Shown: positions 1 to 8,162, counted from the stretch's first letter. The stretch: DNA of 64,000 nt from DATARN01 sp963851105 (GCA_963851105.1 CAWKNP010000008.1:124001-188000), one strand, 5' to 3'. The notes: a model not told the origin generated them from the sequence alone. Numbers and translations are program-made.

Positions 1-1
1 G

Positions 2-826
2 ATGGTGGCGGTGATCGTCCTCCTGCCCCATTCGCGCGCCGATGTGCCTCGTGCCGTCGACGGGGGAGGCTCGGTGCTGTGGTCCTGCTCGCTGGCGCTG
101 CTGCTGTTCTCGGTCATCGAGGGGCCAGTGCGGGGGTGGCTGTCGACGTCGGTGGTCGCAGCCTTCGTGGCGTTCGTGACGCTGATCGTGCTCTTCGCCC
201 GCCAGGAGGGGCGGGCGCCGGCGCCGATGTTGCCGCCGGCGGCGGCGCGCCACGCCGGCATGCAAGCCGGGGCGATCACGGTGATCGGGATGTTCTTTGC
301 CATGTTCGGGACCCAGTTCACCCTTACCCAGTGGATCCAGGGGCCGCTCGGCGACAGCGCCCTCGTCACCGGCCTGTGCTTCGCGCCCATGGCCCTGACC
401 ACCGTGGTGTTGACCACCCGCAACCCGGCCCTGGCCCGGCGGTGGGGGCCGGTGGCGGTGATTGCGGGCGGCCTGGTGACCATGGCGGTCGGGCTGGTGC
501 TGGCGGCGTGGGCTGTCGAGTCGGCACGTCTTGTCGTGGTCGTGCTGGCGCTGGTCGTGGTGGGCGCCGGGGAGGGAGCCGCCATCCCGTCGGGGGTCGA
601 GCTCATCATGACGTCGGTGCCCCCGGCCCAGGCGGGGACTGCGGCGGGGGTCAACGAGACCCTGGTCGAGGCGGGCGGCGCCGTCGGCATCGCGGTGCTC
701 GGCAGCACCCTGGCCGCGGGGGCGGGCTTCGCCGCCCCCCTCCTGGTCGCCGCCGCCGTGACGGCGCTCACCGCCGCCGCCGTGGCGAGACCGTGGGCCC
801 GTCGCTCACCCGCCTCGGGGGACTGA
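2..826 (+). CDS. MFS drug/multidrug exporter, DHA2 (EmrB/QacA) type, C-terminal part
   Basis: About 274 residues of the C-terminal half of a major facilitator family transporter; the true start lies before the window. At least six hydrophobic helices are visible, separated by short Arg-rich loops (for example a TRNPALARRWG loop), and the protein ends in a basic tail. The run of small hydrophobic residues and the loop pattern fit the 14-helix DHA2 proton-driven efflux family, which exports drugs, dyes or lipophilic compounds. The substrate cannot be read from the sequence. It ends just upstream of the convergent sigma-factor gene. Family assignment is fairly sure, subfamily less so. Confidence 0.75.
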   Translation: MVAVIVLLPHSRADVPRAVDGGGSVLWSCSLALLLFSVIEGPVRGWLSTSVVAAFVAFVTLIVLFARQEGRAPAPMLPPAAARHAGMQAGAITVIGMFFAMFGTQFTLTQWIQGPLGDSALVTGLCFAPMALTTVVLTTRNPALARRWGPVAVIAGGLVTMAVGLVLAAWAVESARLVVVVLALVVVGAGEGAAIPSGVELIMTSVPPAQAGTAAGVNETLVEAGGAVGIAVLGSTLAAGAGFAAPLLVAAAVTALTAAAVARPWARRSPASGD

Positions 827-847
827 CGGGCGGAGTCGTCCCCGGGC

Positions 848-1519
848 CTACACTCCCGATGCCAGGGCGAACACCGGCGCCAACTCCCTAGCGCAGCGAA
901 GACGCGACAGCCCCGTTCGTATCCGGCTCTTGACCGTTCCCTCGGGCTTGCCGAGGAGTTGGGCCACTTCCCGGTAGCTGTGGTGGCCGAAGTACGCCAG
1001 CACGATCGGTTCCCGCTCGTCGGCTGGCAGGGTCTCGAGCGCCGCCCGGACCCGCGACGCCTCATCGGCGCGCACCACGTCATCCTCGGCGGTCGCTGCG
1101 GTGGCAGTCACGGGGTAGAATCGATCCTGGCGGGCCCGCCGGGCGTGTTCGGACCGGAACATGTCGATCGTACGGTGGTGGGTCAGCACCAGGAGGAAGG
1201 TGCGCAGCGAACCGCGTGCGGGGTCGAAGCGGGCGGGATCGTTCCAGAGGGCCAGGAATACTTCCTGCGTGATGTCCTCGGCCATCGCCGTGTCGCCGCA
1301 GCGCAACCGGGCCTGGCGGGCGACGGCGCCGCCGTGGAGCCGGTAGATCTCGGCCAGCGCCTCGGGCCGCCGATCCGTGAGCCCCTCAGCCAGGCGGATG
1401 TCGCGGTTGTCGGAGTCCCACCGGCTGGCGACGCCGCCGGCCGAGCCGGCCGGGCCCGTGGGCTCCACCCCATTGTGGTCCCCACGGGTCGGCTGCGCGG
1501 TGCCTGCTTCAACTCCCAT
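848..1519 (-). CDS. ECF-type RNA polymerase sigma factor, LitS-like by context
   Basis: 223 residues. Sigma region 2 spans about residues 50-120 (EDITQEVFLALW, then HHRTIDMFRSEHARR) and region 4 about 155-210 (LPADEREPIVLAYFGHHSY, then GKPEGTVKSRIRTGLSRLR), the normal two-domain ECF layout. An open frame continues further upstream but has shadow-type composition. I chose the ATG at 1519 because good sigma homology begins soon after it and an AGGAG lies at 1532-1536. The gene is divergent from a MerR-type gene across an AT-rich spacer with four 11-bp repeats. In Streptomyces a LitR/LitS pair of this arrangement controls light-induced genes. I infer a similar role here; the identity as an ECF sigma factor is firm. 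Confidence 0.88.
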   Translation of the reverse strand: MGVEAGTAQPTRGDHNGVEPTGPAGSAGGVASRWDSDNRDIRLAEGLTDRRPEALAEIYRLHGGAVARQARLRCGDTAMAEDITQEVFLALWNDPARFDPARGSLRTFLLVLTHHRTIDMFRSEHARRARQDRFYPVTATAATAEDDVVRADEASRVRAALETLPADEREPIVLAYFGHHSYREVAQLLGKPEGTVKSRIRTGLSRLRCARELAPVFALASGV

Positions 1520-1537
1520 GCCCCAGTGGTACTCCTG

Positions 1538-1581
1538 TTGTAGAGTTTTTGTCAAGGTTTTATCTATGTTATAGTGAGATT
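1538..1581. promoter_or_regulatory. Four tandem 11-bp direct repeats: candidate CarH/LitR-type operator in a divergent promoter
   Basis: Four abutting 11-mers read TTGTAGAGTTT (1538-1548), TTGTCAAGGTT (1549-1559), TTATCTATGTT (1560-1570) and ATAGTGAGATT (1571-1581). On the minus strand the first two read AAACTCTACAA and AACCTTGACAA, fitting the CarH repeat consensus as I recall it (nAnnTnnACAn); the third differs at one position and the fourth is poorer. A TTGACA for the leftward sigma gene (1550-1555) lies inside the repeats. TTGTCA (1549-1554) and TATAGT (1570-1575) could serve the rightward gene, though with a short 15-bp spacer. The AT-rich block stands out from its GC-rich surroundings. 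Confidence 0.6.
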
Positions 1582-1582
1582 T

Positions 1583-2272
1583 GTGGAACAGGACCGGGGG
1601 GCCTTGCGCATCGGAGAGCTGGCGTTGCGAACCGGGGTGGGTGTGCCCACTCTTCGCGCCTGGGAGAGCCGGTACCGGTTGCTCCGCCCGGCGCGTACCG
1701 CCGGCGGCCACCGCCTCTACAGCGCCGAGGACGAAGCCCGGGTCCGAGAGGTGCAGGCGCTGATCGCGGAAGGCGTCGCGGTGGGCGCCGCCGCCCGCTA
1801 CGTCGGCGACCGCCGCCCCGATGCGCCAGTATCCGGCGCCACTGGCGCCACCGGCGCCGCCGCCGCGACCGGCGCCCGCGCCGGCACAACCAGTACCCGG
1901 GTGCAGGGCACGCGAGGTACCGCATTGGCCACCCTGGCGCCGCCGGCCCTGCTCGCGGCCGGCGAGGGCGGCGCCGAAGCGCAACTCCTGGCCGTCGTGC
2001 ACGAGACCACCCGGGCGATCGTGCATGCGGCGACGCCGGCCGATGTCGTGGCGGTGCTGGCGGGATTCGTCCGGGGTTGTGGCGCCAGCCTGGTCGACGC
2101 TCGGATCGACGAGGCCGTACTGCCCGTCGATCTGTCCTTTGGCGAAGGGCCACCCCTGCTTCCCCGCGCCGAGCCATTGAGCGTCGCCCGGATGACGTTG
2201 GAGGAGGCGTTGCCGGCGCTGGTGGAAGATGCCCGGCGCCTGATCGATCTGTTGCGGCGAGCCGAGCCCTAG
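1583..2272 (+). CDS. MerR-family transcriptional regulator without a B12 domain (DNA-binding half of a split LitR/CarH-like switch)
   Basis: About 229 residues. A MerR winged-helix DNA-binding domain lies at residues 9-77 (RIGELALRTGVGVPTLRAWE, then GGHRLYSAEDEARV). A low-complexity Ala/Gly/Thr linker of about 40 residues follows, then an unassigned 100-residue C-terminal domain (LPVDLSFGEGPPLLPRAEP). LitR/CarH proteins carry the same type of HTH fused to a cobalamin-binding domain; here that domain is absent but is encoded separately just downstream. I prefer GTG 1583, which would sit at or near the transcript start if TATAGT 1570-1575 is the -10 (leaderless translation). GTG 1574 and TTG 1604 are alternatives. 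It probably represses itself and the divergent sigma gene. Confidence 0.8.
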   Translation: MEQDRGALRIGELALRTGVGVPTLRAWESRYRLLRPARTAGGHRLYSAEDEARVREVQALIAEGVAVGAAARYVGDRRPDAPVSGATGATGAAAATGARAGTTSTRVQGTRGTALATLAPPALLAAGEGGAEAQLLAVVHETTRAIVHAATPADVVAVLAGFVRGCGASLVDARIDEAVLPVDLSFGEGPPLLPRAEPLSVARMTLEEALPALVEDARRLIDLLRRAEP

Positions 2273-2355
2273 CCACGACCACGGTCCGACCCGCCCACCA
2301 ACCCGGGTAGCTTGGCAACGAACACGGCCTGGGAATGCCTTACGGAGCTCAAAAG

Positions 2356-3390
2356 ATGGCAACCGACGACCGGCGGGCTTACCTGGAGCGCCTCCTCGCC
2401 GGTGATCTCGAAGGTGCTCGCCTCCTGGTCCAGGGTTTCCTCGGGCGCCGGACGCCAGAGCGTCTGATCCTCGACATTCTGGTGCCCGCGCAGACCGAGA
2501 TCGGCCGGCGCTGGGAGACCAACCGCTGCAGCGTGGCCGACGAGCACGTGGCCACCTCGATCACCGACGCCGTCTTGGCCGAGGTGGCGGCGACCATCCC
2601 GCCGCCCGCGGGTGAGGCTCGCATCGCGGTCGCCTGTGCCGAAGGCGACTGGCACACCGTCCCGGCGCGTATGGCCGCCGAGTTGTTGCGGGCCCAGGGC
2701 TACGCCATCCGGTTCCTCGGCGGATCGCTGCCCGCCGACCACCTGGAGAGCTACCTGGTCAAGCTCCAGCCGGCCGCGCTCGTCCTCAGCTGCTCGCTTC
2801 CGATGTTCCTCCCCGGGGCATTGCGATCGATCGAGGCGGCCCACCGCGCCGGGATCCCGGTCATGGCGGGTGGCCGGGGCTTCGGCCATGACGAACACGC
2901 CGCCTACCGATTGGGCGCCGACGGCTGGGCCCGGAGCGTCCCCAGCTCGAAACGACGCCTCGATCTCTGGTCCCGCCGGGGCCCTCGCCAGCTGGCGACG
3001 CCGGCGGTGGACATCACCGGATGGTCAGCTATCGAGTTGGCGGGCCCCGAACTGGTCGACCACGCCATGGGCTTGCTGGCCGACCGCCTGCCGTGGATGG
3101 GCGAGCTCGACCAACGCCAGATGGCCCGCACCCGCGAGGACCTCGCCTACATCTTCCGGTACCTGGCCGTGTCGCTGCTCGTCGACGACGACCGCATCTT
3201 CGTGGAGTTCCTGGTGTGGCTGAAAGGCGTGCTCACCTCTCGGGGCCTGCCGGCGGGCACTGTCGCCACCACGTTGCCGGTATTGACCGCAGCTCTCCTT
3301 CTAACCGGCCACCTGTCGCCGAAGATCGACCGGGTACTGAACGCCGCGACCACCACGCTGGTCCCGATGCCGAGCCCCGCCCCGTCGTAA
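2356..3390 (+). CDS. Cobalamin-binding photoreceptor-like protein (CarH/LitR sensor half, no DNA-binding domain)
   Basis: 344 residues. The N-terminal helical B12-cap domain (about 1-80) has W53 followed nine residues later by E63-H64, the W-x9-EH signature that in CarH covers the adenosyl group of adenosylcobalamin. A Rossmann B12 domain (about 88-195) carries D98-W-H100, with H100 the expected cobalt ligand (DxHxxP rather than DxHxxG). The position of the CarH light-state second ligand, next to the Trp, is E54, not His. Residues 225-330 form an unidentified helical domain. Start ATG 2356 has GGAG at 2344-2347. It lies 83 bp after the MerR-type gene and is probably co-transcribed. Cobalamin binding is well supported; light sensing is inferred. 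Confidence 0.85.
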   Translation: MATDDRRAYLERLLAGDLEGARLLVQGFLGRRTPERLILDILVPAQTEIGRRWETNRCSVADEHVATSITDAVLAEVAATIPPPAGEARIAVACAEGDWHTVPARMAAELLRAQGYAIRFLGGSLPADHLESYLVKLQPAALVLSCSLPMFLPGALRSIEAAHRAGIPVMAGGRGFGHDEHAAYRLGADGWARSVPSSKRRLDLWSRRGPRQLATPAVDITGWSAIELAGPELVDHAMGLLADRLPWMGELDQRQMARTREDLAYIFRYLAVSLLVDDDRIFVEFLVWLKGVLTSRGLPAGTVATTLPVLTAALLLTGHLSPKIDRVLNAATTTLVPMPSPAPS

Positions 3391-3411
3391 CGCCTCCTCG
3401 AAGAAAACTGC

Positions 3412-4401
3412 CTAGGCGGGCGCCGCCAACCACTGCTCGATACCGGCCAGCGCGGCGCGCTTCAAAGCCTCAGGCGCGCCGCTGGCCTCGATCGAGCAGC
3501 GGGCAATGAACGCCAGGCGGGTGTCGTCGAAGCCGAAGGCGGTGCGGCACAACTCGTACTCCTCGAGCAGGTTGGGGCCGAACAAAAGCGGGTCGTCGGC
3601 GTTCAGGCTGCAGCGCACACCGGCGTCGAGGAGGGCTCCGAGGGGATGCTCGTCGAGGGAGGGAAAGACCGAGAGCATGATGTTCGACGACGGGCAAACG
3701 TCGAGGCACACCGCCGAGTCGGCGAGGCGGGCCACCAGCGACGGGTCGTCGATTGCCCGCACCCCGTGTTGGATACGGTCGGCGCCCAAGGCGTCGAGGG
3801 CGCCGATCACGCTGTCGGGGCCGCCCAGCTCGCCGGCGTGGGGCGTCGACAGGAGCCCGGCGGCGTTGGTGAGGGCGAAGGCGGGGGCGAACGGCTCGGG
3901 CGCCGACCCCGTCTCGTCGTTGGCCAGGCCGAAGCTCACCACGCCCCGGTCGATGTAGGCCAGCGCCAGGCGGGCCTGGGAAACCGCGTCGGAGGGGTCG
4001 AGGGTCCGGTCCGCCGACACCATGAAACCGGCGCCGATACCGAGGCGCGCGGCAGTCGCCTCCATCTCGTCGAGGATGACCTCGAGGGCCGCCTGGTCGC
4101 TGCGGTGGTAGTGACGGTGATGGGGCAGGTAGCTCGACGGCTCGACCCAGACGGCGCCCGCGCCGGCCGCGTCCTCCACGACCTCCGACACCAGGCGTCG
4201 CAGGTCGCCCTCGGTCCTGAGGGTGTCGCAGGCCGCCAGGTAGGTCGCCTCGAACGCCCCGAAGTTCCCGTAGCTGTCGATCGTCGGCACCGCCAGGCCG
4301 TAGCGGGCGCACAGTTCCCGGAGGGTGGCGGGGCGCATGCCGCCTTCGAGATGGATGTGGAGATGGGCCTTGGGCAGGCTCCGCAGGTCACGCTGGGACA
4401 T
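3412..4401 (-). CDS. Adenosine/adenine deaminase-family protein (first copy)
   Basis: 329 residues, normal for the family. Metal-binding HIHLEG near residue 16, substrate-site PHAGE in the middle, CPSSN, and the C-terminal NADDP metal/active-site motif are all present, as in zinc-dependent adenosine deaminases of the amidohydrolase superfamily. The Glu in HIHLEG is also seen in adenine and aminodeoxyfutalosine deaminases, so the exact purine is unsure. It is last in the leftward run behind the ABC importer genes (9 bp after the second permease), suggesting that imported purines are deaminated straight away. A second paralogue lies at 9757-10800. Deaminase function is likely, substrate open. 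Confidence 0.85.
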   Translation of the reverse strand: MSQRDLRSLPKAHLHIHLEGGMRPATLRELCARYGLAVPTIDSYGNFGAFEATYLAACDTLRTEGDLRRLVSEVVEDAAGAGAVWVEPSSYLPHHRHYHRSDQAALEVILDEMEATAARLGIGAGFMVSADRTLDPSDAVSQARLALAYIDRGVVSFGLANDETGSAPEPFAPAFALTNAAGLLSTPHAGELGGPDSVIGALDALGADRIQHGVRAIDDPSLVARLADSAVCLDVCPSSNIMLSVFPSLDEHPLGALLDAGVRCSLNADDPLLFGPNLLEEYELCRTAFGFDDTRLAFIARCSIEASGAPEALKRAALAGIEQWLAAPA

Positions 4402-4410
4402 AGGTGCTGT

Positions 4411-5286
4411 CTAGCGTCTCTTGCCCGCGACCTCCGGGGCATATCGGGCCAGTACCGCCGCCTCGAGGGCGCTCACCACCGAGTAGGCGATCATGGCGAC
4501 CGCCGTCACCAGGACCACCGCGGCCCACAACTCCCCGTAATCGGAGGTGTTCTGGACGGTCAGCATCTCGGCGCCCGAGCCCTTCCCCGTCGCCAGCCAC
4601 TCGGCCAGCAGGGCGCCGATCATGGCGGCGGGCACGTTGATCCGCAGCGACGCGAAGATCGACGGCAGGGCCGACGGGACGAGCACCTTGCGCAGCGTCG
4701 TCCAACGGCTGGCCCCGTACGACCGCATCAGGTCGAGCGACGAAGGAGCGGCCGACCGCAGCCCGTACATGATGTTGACCAGCGCCGGGAGCAGGCACAC
4801 GATCCCGCCGGTGGCGGTCACGACCAGGATGTCCCGCCCGAAGATGAGCGTGAGCAGGGGCGCCATGGCGATGAGTGGGACCGACCGCAGGACCAGCGCG
4901 ACGGGCATGAACGCCTCCTCGATCATGTGCTGCAGCACGAAGACGACGGCCACCACCATGGCCAGTCCGAACCCGGCCACGTAGCCGAGCGACGCGTCTC
5001 GCAGGGTGGTCTTCAGGTGGGAAAAAAGGATGTGACGGTTCTGGGCGGCGCTGCGCAGCGCATGTACCTTGTCGACCCGCTGGGTGAAAAGGTAGCGCCA
5101 CACGTCCAGCGGGCTCTTGGCCACGAACGACTGCACGTGGTACAGCTTCAAGAAACCGATCCACAGCGCCAGCATCACCAGGATCGACACCAGCACCGAG
5201 CCCAGGTTGCCAGCCAGGCGGCTGACGGCGACGGAGCGAGAATGGCCCCTCTTGACGACGCCCGCCGGCAGTCCGGTGGTGGTCAT
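4411..5286 (-). CDS. ABC transporter permease, NitT/TauT (SsuC/ThiX-like) type
   Basis: 291 residues. Several transmembrane helices and the cytoplasmic coupling-loop signature of binding-protein-dependent permeases (SYGASRWTTLRKVLVPSALP) are visible. ATG 5286 overlaps the stop of the upstream permease gene as ATGA. The open frame extends further upstream, but only as a shadow. With the second permease, the ATPase and the binding protein it makes an importer with a heterodimeric membrane part. Placement between nucleobase enzymes suggests a purine, pyrimidine or related heterocycle as substrate. Family firm, substrate inferred. Confidence 0.9.
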   Translation of the reverse strand: MTTTGLPAGVVKRGHSRSVAVSRLAGNLGSVLVSILVMLALWIGFLKLYHVQSFVAKSPLDVWRYLFTQRVDKVHALRSAAQNRHILFSHLKTTLRDASLGYVAGFGLAMVVAVVFVLQHMIEEAFMPVALVLRSVPLIAMAPLLTLIFGRDILVVTATGGIVCLLPALVNIMYGLRSAAPSSLDLMRSYGASRWTTLRKVLVPSALPSIFASLRINVPAAMIGALLAEWLATGKGSGAEMLTVQNTSDYGELWAAVVLVTAVAMIAYSVVSALEAAVLARYAPEVAGKRR

Positions 5287-6146
5287 CGCCGGCCCCGGCG
5301 GGGCGCCCAGGGAGCCACGAGGCGGCCGATGACGCCGGTGAGCAGGTAGGCGACGCCGCCCGCGATCGTGCACAGGAGCCCGATCCCCCATATCCGCTCC
5401 GTCTCGATGGCGGCCTGGGCCTGCACCATCATGATCCCGAGGCCGTTGGGCTGGGCACCCAGGTACTCGCCGACCATGGCGCCCAAGATGGCGGACGGCG
5501 CCGCGATCTGCAGCGCGGTGAAGGTGCTCGGTATGGCGGCGCGCAGCCGCACCTTGAACAGCTGCGTCCACGATCCTCCCCCCGCCGCCCGTATGACGTC
5601 GAGGGACGACGGGTCCGCCGAGCGCAACCCGACCACGACCCCGACGAGGGTCGGGAAGAACACCAGCAGCCCGGCCAGCACCGACTTGGCGGCGTCGCCG
5701 TTGAGGACCGTCGTCAGGATGGGACCGATGGCGATGATGGGAAGGCAGTAACTGGCGATGGCAACCCGCAGGAGCGCCTTCTCGACCAGCGGGAGCTGGA
5801 CGAACGTCACGGCCAGCGCGATCGCCAGCAGGTTGGCCACTAGGTAGCCGGTGACCGCCTCCTTCATCGTCTGGCGGATGCCGGGGCCGTACAGCCCGGC
5901 GTGGAAGTCCGACCAGAATTTGGTCACCACGCCCGTGGGGGTCGGCACCCCCGACCCCGCCTTGTGGAAGACCGTCAGCGCCAGGATCTCCCAGGCCCCG
6001 ACCAGGATGACGAAGCCGATGGTGGCCCCGACCCACGCCGGCCGGCCGTCGCGGCCGTCGCCGCCGGCGGCGCCCCCGGTCACCGGCGCCTGGCTCCCGA
6101 GGGCCTCGCTCACGACCTCGACGGCTGCGGAGCCGGTCGCGGTCAC
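5283..6146 (-). CDS. ABC transporter permease, NitT/TauT type (first permease)
   Basis: 287 residues. Start GTG 6146 overlaps the ATPase stop as GTGA and gives a protein of family size; the longer frame runs through the ATPase gene. It has an N-terminal helix near residues 35-55, further helices, and the permease loop AAGGGSWTQLFKVRLRAAIP. It is a paralogue of the following permease, and the two likely pair in one complex. Both Ala- and Gly-rich termini look unstructured. It is part of the leftward operon: binding protein, ATPase, permease, permease, deaminase. Confidence 0.88.
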   Translation of the reverse strand: MTATGSAAVEVVSEALGSQAPVTGGAAGGDGRDGRPAWVGATIGFVILVGAWEILALTVFHKAGSGVPTPTGVVTKFWSDFHAGLYGPGIRQTMKEAVTGYLVANLLAIALAVTFVQLPLVEKALLRVAIASYCLPIIAIGPILTTVLNGDAAKSVLAGLLVFFPTLVGVVVGLRSADPSSLDVIRAAGGGSWTQLFKVRLRAAIPSTFTALQIAAPSAILGAMVGEYLGAQPNGLGIMMVQAQAAIETERIWGIGLLCTIAGGVAYLLTGVIGRLVAPWAPRRGRR

Positions 6147-6997
6147 ACGTCGTCGCCGCTCGGGGCGATGCCCCCCCGGCTGAACAACAACTCCGAGAGC
6201 TGGTCCTCCAACTGGTGGAAATGGGGCGTGCGGATCATGTCCGGGGTACGAGGTCGCGGTAGGTCGATCGGGACGAGGGCGGCGATGCGGCCCGGCCGGG
6301 GGCTCATCACCGCCACCGTGTCGGCCAGGAAGACTGCCTCCGCGATCGAGTGGGTGACCAGCAACGTGGTAGTCACCCGCTCCGACCAGATGCGCAGCAA
6401 CTCGAGGTTGAGCCGCTGGCGGGTCATCTCGTCGAGGGCGCCGAACGGCTCGTCCAGCAGAAGGATGTGAGGCTCGGTCACGAGCGCCCGGGCGATGGCC
6501 ACCCGCTGGCGCATCCCCCCCGACAGCTGGCTGGGCCGAGCCTTCTCGAAGCCCTCGAGCCCGACCAGGCGGATGAGATCGGCGATCGCGGACGGCCCGA
6601 TCGGCAGCCCGCTCACCTCGACGGGCAGGCGGATGTTGGCCTGCACCGACCGCCAGGGCAACAGGGCGGCGTCCTGGAAGGCGATTCCGAGGTGGTGGTT
6701 GCGCCGGGCGACCGCCGGTGGCTCGCCGTGGATGAGGGCGGTCCCGGCGCTCGGCTGCTCCAGGTCGGCGAGGACCCGCAGCACCGTCGACTTGCCACAA
6801 CCCGACGGCCCGAGCAGGGCGAGGAAGCCGCCTTGCGGGGAGACGACGTTGACGTCGTCGATGGCGGTGACGCTGGCGCGGCCGAGCCGGAAGATCTTGC
6901 TCAAGTGCTCGATGCGAATGCCGTCCCCGGGCCCCGGGGCGGCGGCCGGGGTCGGGGCGCCAGACATCGCCGCGTTGACGGCCGCCGGTTGGTTCAC
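6143..6997 (-). CDS. ABC transporter ATP-binding protein, NitT/TauT (SsuB/TauB-like) type
   Basis: 284 residues. Walker A GPSGCGKST, Q-loop FQDAALLPW, signature LSGGMRQRVAIARAL, Walker B ILLLDEPFGALDE and switch His in VTHSIAEAV are all intact, so it should be an active ATPase. The DEPFGALDEMTRQRL stretch is typical of the nitrate/sulfonate/taurine importer group. It powers the two adjacent permeases. About 30 Ala/Pro-rich residues precede the fold, so translation could begin at a later in-frame start such as the Met near residue 11. Substrate is not readable from the ATPase. Confidence 0.93.
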   Translation of the reverse strand: MNQPAAVNAAMSGAPTPAAAPGPGDGIRIEHLSKIFRLGRASVTAIDDVNVVSPQGGFLALLGPSGCGKSTVLRVLADLEQPSAGTALIHGEPPAVARRNHHLGIAFQDAALLPWRSVQANIRLPVEVSGLPIGPSAIADLIRLVGLEGFEKARPSQLSGGMRQRVAIARALVTEPHILLLDEPFGALDEMTRQRLNLELLRIWSERVTTTLLVTHSIAEAVFLADTVAVMSPRPGRIAALVPIDLPRPRTPDMIRTPHFHQLEDQLSELLFSRGGIAPSGDDV

Positions 6998-7016
6998 GCG
7001 CCGCCCCGGTCCTGCG

Positions 7017-8162
7017 TCAGATCGTTCCGAGAGGCGGGACCGACTTCAGGTCACTGTGAGCGGCGTAGATCTCGTCCAGCACTGACATGTCGAACAATTG
7101 ATCTGCCGTCACGGTGGTACCGCCGAGGCCCAGCGTGGCGATGTTCTGGGCCTGGGCCGCCGACGCCACGTAGAACAGGCCGTTGGTCAGGGCATCGCCC
7201 TCGGCGATGAGCTTGTTCTGGGCGACCGACTGCTGCTGGGCGGCGGGAAGCGTCTGGGCCGTCGGGAAGCTCTTGAGGGTGGACTGCGCCGGCTCGTCGG
7301 GATGGGCAATGCATTCCCGCCACGTGGTGATCTCGGCGGTCATGCACGCCTTGACCTTGGCCCGGTTGTTCTTCAGCGAGTCGGTGGTGGTGATGTACAC
7401 GTTGCCGATCTCGGGGTAGTTGTTGTCGGCCAGCAGGAAGGTGTGGGTCGGGAAGCCCTTGAGACCGAGGGCGATGGGCTCATTGGTGATGAAGGAGAAC
7501 CAGCCGTCCACCTGGCCCTGCGACAACGGAGTCGGATCGAAGCTGACGACCACCTTGTTCACCTGCGACGACTGGAGGTTGTTGGCCTTCAAGAACGCGG
7601 CCCAGACGGCGTCGTTGACCGACTGGACACCGATCTTTTTTCCAATCATGTCCTGAGGACCGTTCAGGGGCTTCGACGCGTCCGACATGATGCAGAACGG
7701 GTTCTTCTGGTACTGCGTCCCGATCACCTTGAGGGGGGAGCCCTTCTGGATGGCCGCCGCCGTGGAGTCGAGCGACGTCACCGCCATCAGCGCCTTGCCG
7801 GTGAGCACGACCGTCTCCTGGGGGGTCGCGGTCGGGCCGGCGGGGATCAGGTTCACTGCGGTGAAGCCCTGTTGGGTGTAATAGCCCTTGTCCTTGGCCA
7901 GGTATTCGCCACCGGACTCGACGTCGGGAACCCAGGGCAGGTTGAAGTTCAGGGTGCCCAGATTTGCCGGCGCCGTCGTCCCGGTCCCCGCCCCGGCAGT
8001 GGTGTTGGTCGTGGTCGCCGGCGACTTGCTGCTGCACGCCTCCAGCAGCCCCGGGCCCGCGACCCCGACCAGCGCGGCACCGCCGAGCAGTTTGGCGCCA
8101 CCACGCAGGAACATGCGACGGTCGATTTCCGGCCCCCGCGTCACATCTCGGCCCCTCTTCAT
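7017..8162 (-). CDS. ABC transporter substrate-binding lipoprotein, NMT1/THI5-like, Tat-exported
   Basis: 381 residues from ATG 8162, which has GGGGAG just upstream. The N-terminus carries RRMFLRGGAKLL, a Tat motif, followed by a hydrophobic stretch ending in a lipobox (LLEAC), so the folded protein should be exported by Tat and lipid-anchored. A Thr/Ala/Gly linker leads into an NMT1/THI5-type periplasmic binding fold (NLPWVPDVESGGEYLAKDKG near residue 80). Members bind pyrimidine precursors, nitrate, sulfonates or riboflavin; surrounding genes favour a purine or related base. It is first gene of the importer operon; no convincing promoter was found in front of it. Confidence 0.88.
   Translation of the reverse strand: MKRGRDVTRGPEIDRRMFLRGGAKLLGGAALVGVAGPGLLEACSSKSPATTTNTTAGAGTGTTAPANLGTLNFNLPWVPDVESGGEYLAKDKGYYTQQGFTAVNLIPAGPTATPQETVVLTGKALMAVTSLDSTAAAIQKGSPLKVIGTQYQKNPFCIMSDASKPLNGPQDMIGKKIGVQSVNDAVWAAFLKANNLQSSQVNKVVVSFDPTPLSQGQVDGWFSFITNEPIALGLKGFPTHTFLLADNNYPEIGNVYITTTDSLKNNRAKVKACMTAEITTWRECIAHPDEPAQSTLKSFPTAQTLPAAQQQSVAQNKLIAEGDALTNGLFYVASAAQAQNIATLGLGGTTVTADQLFDMSVLDEIYAAHSDLKSVPPLGTI

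Noticed and set aside
1520..2362. Long upstream extension of the sigma-factor reading frame on the minus strand
   Set aside because: Its composition is that of a shadow of the MerR gene on the other strand, and sigma similarity begins only after the ATG at 1519.
3646..5349. 567-residue open frame on the plus strand across the deaminase and permease genes
   Set aside because: Gly/Arg/His/Gln-rich shadow in high-GC DNA with no motif; the minus-strand genes have clear family signatures.
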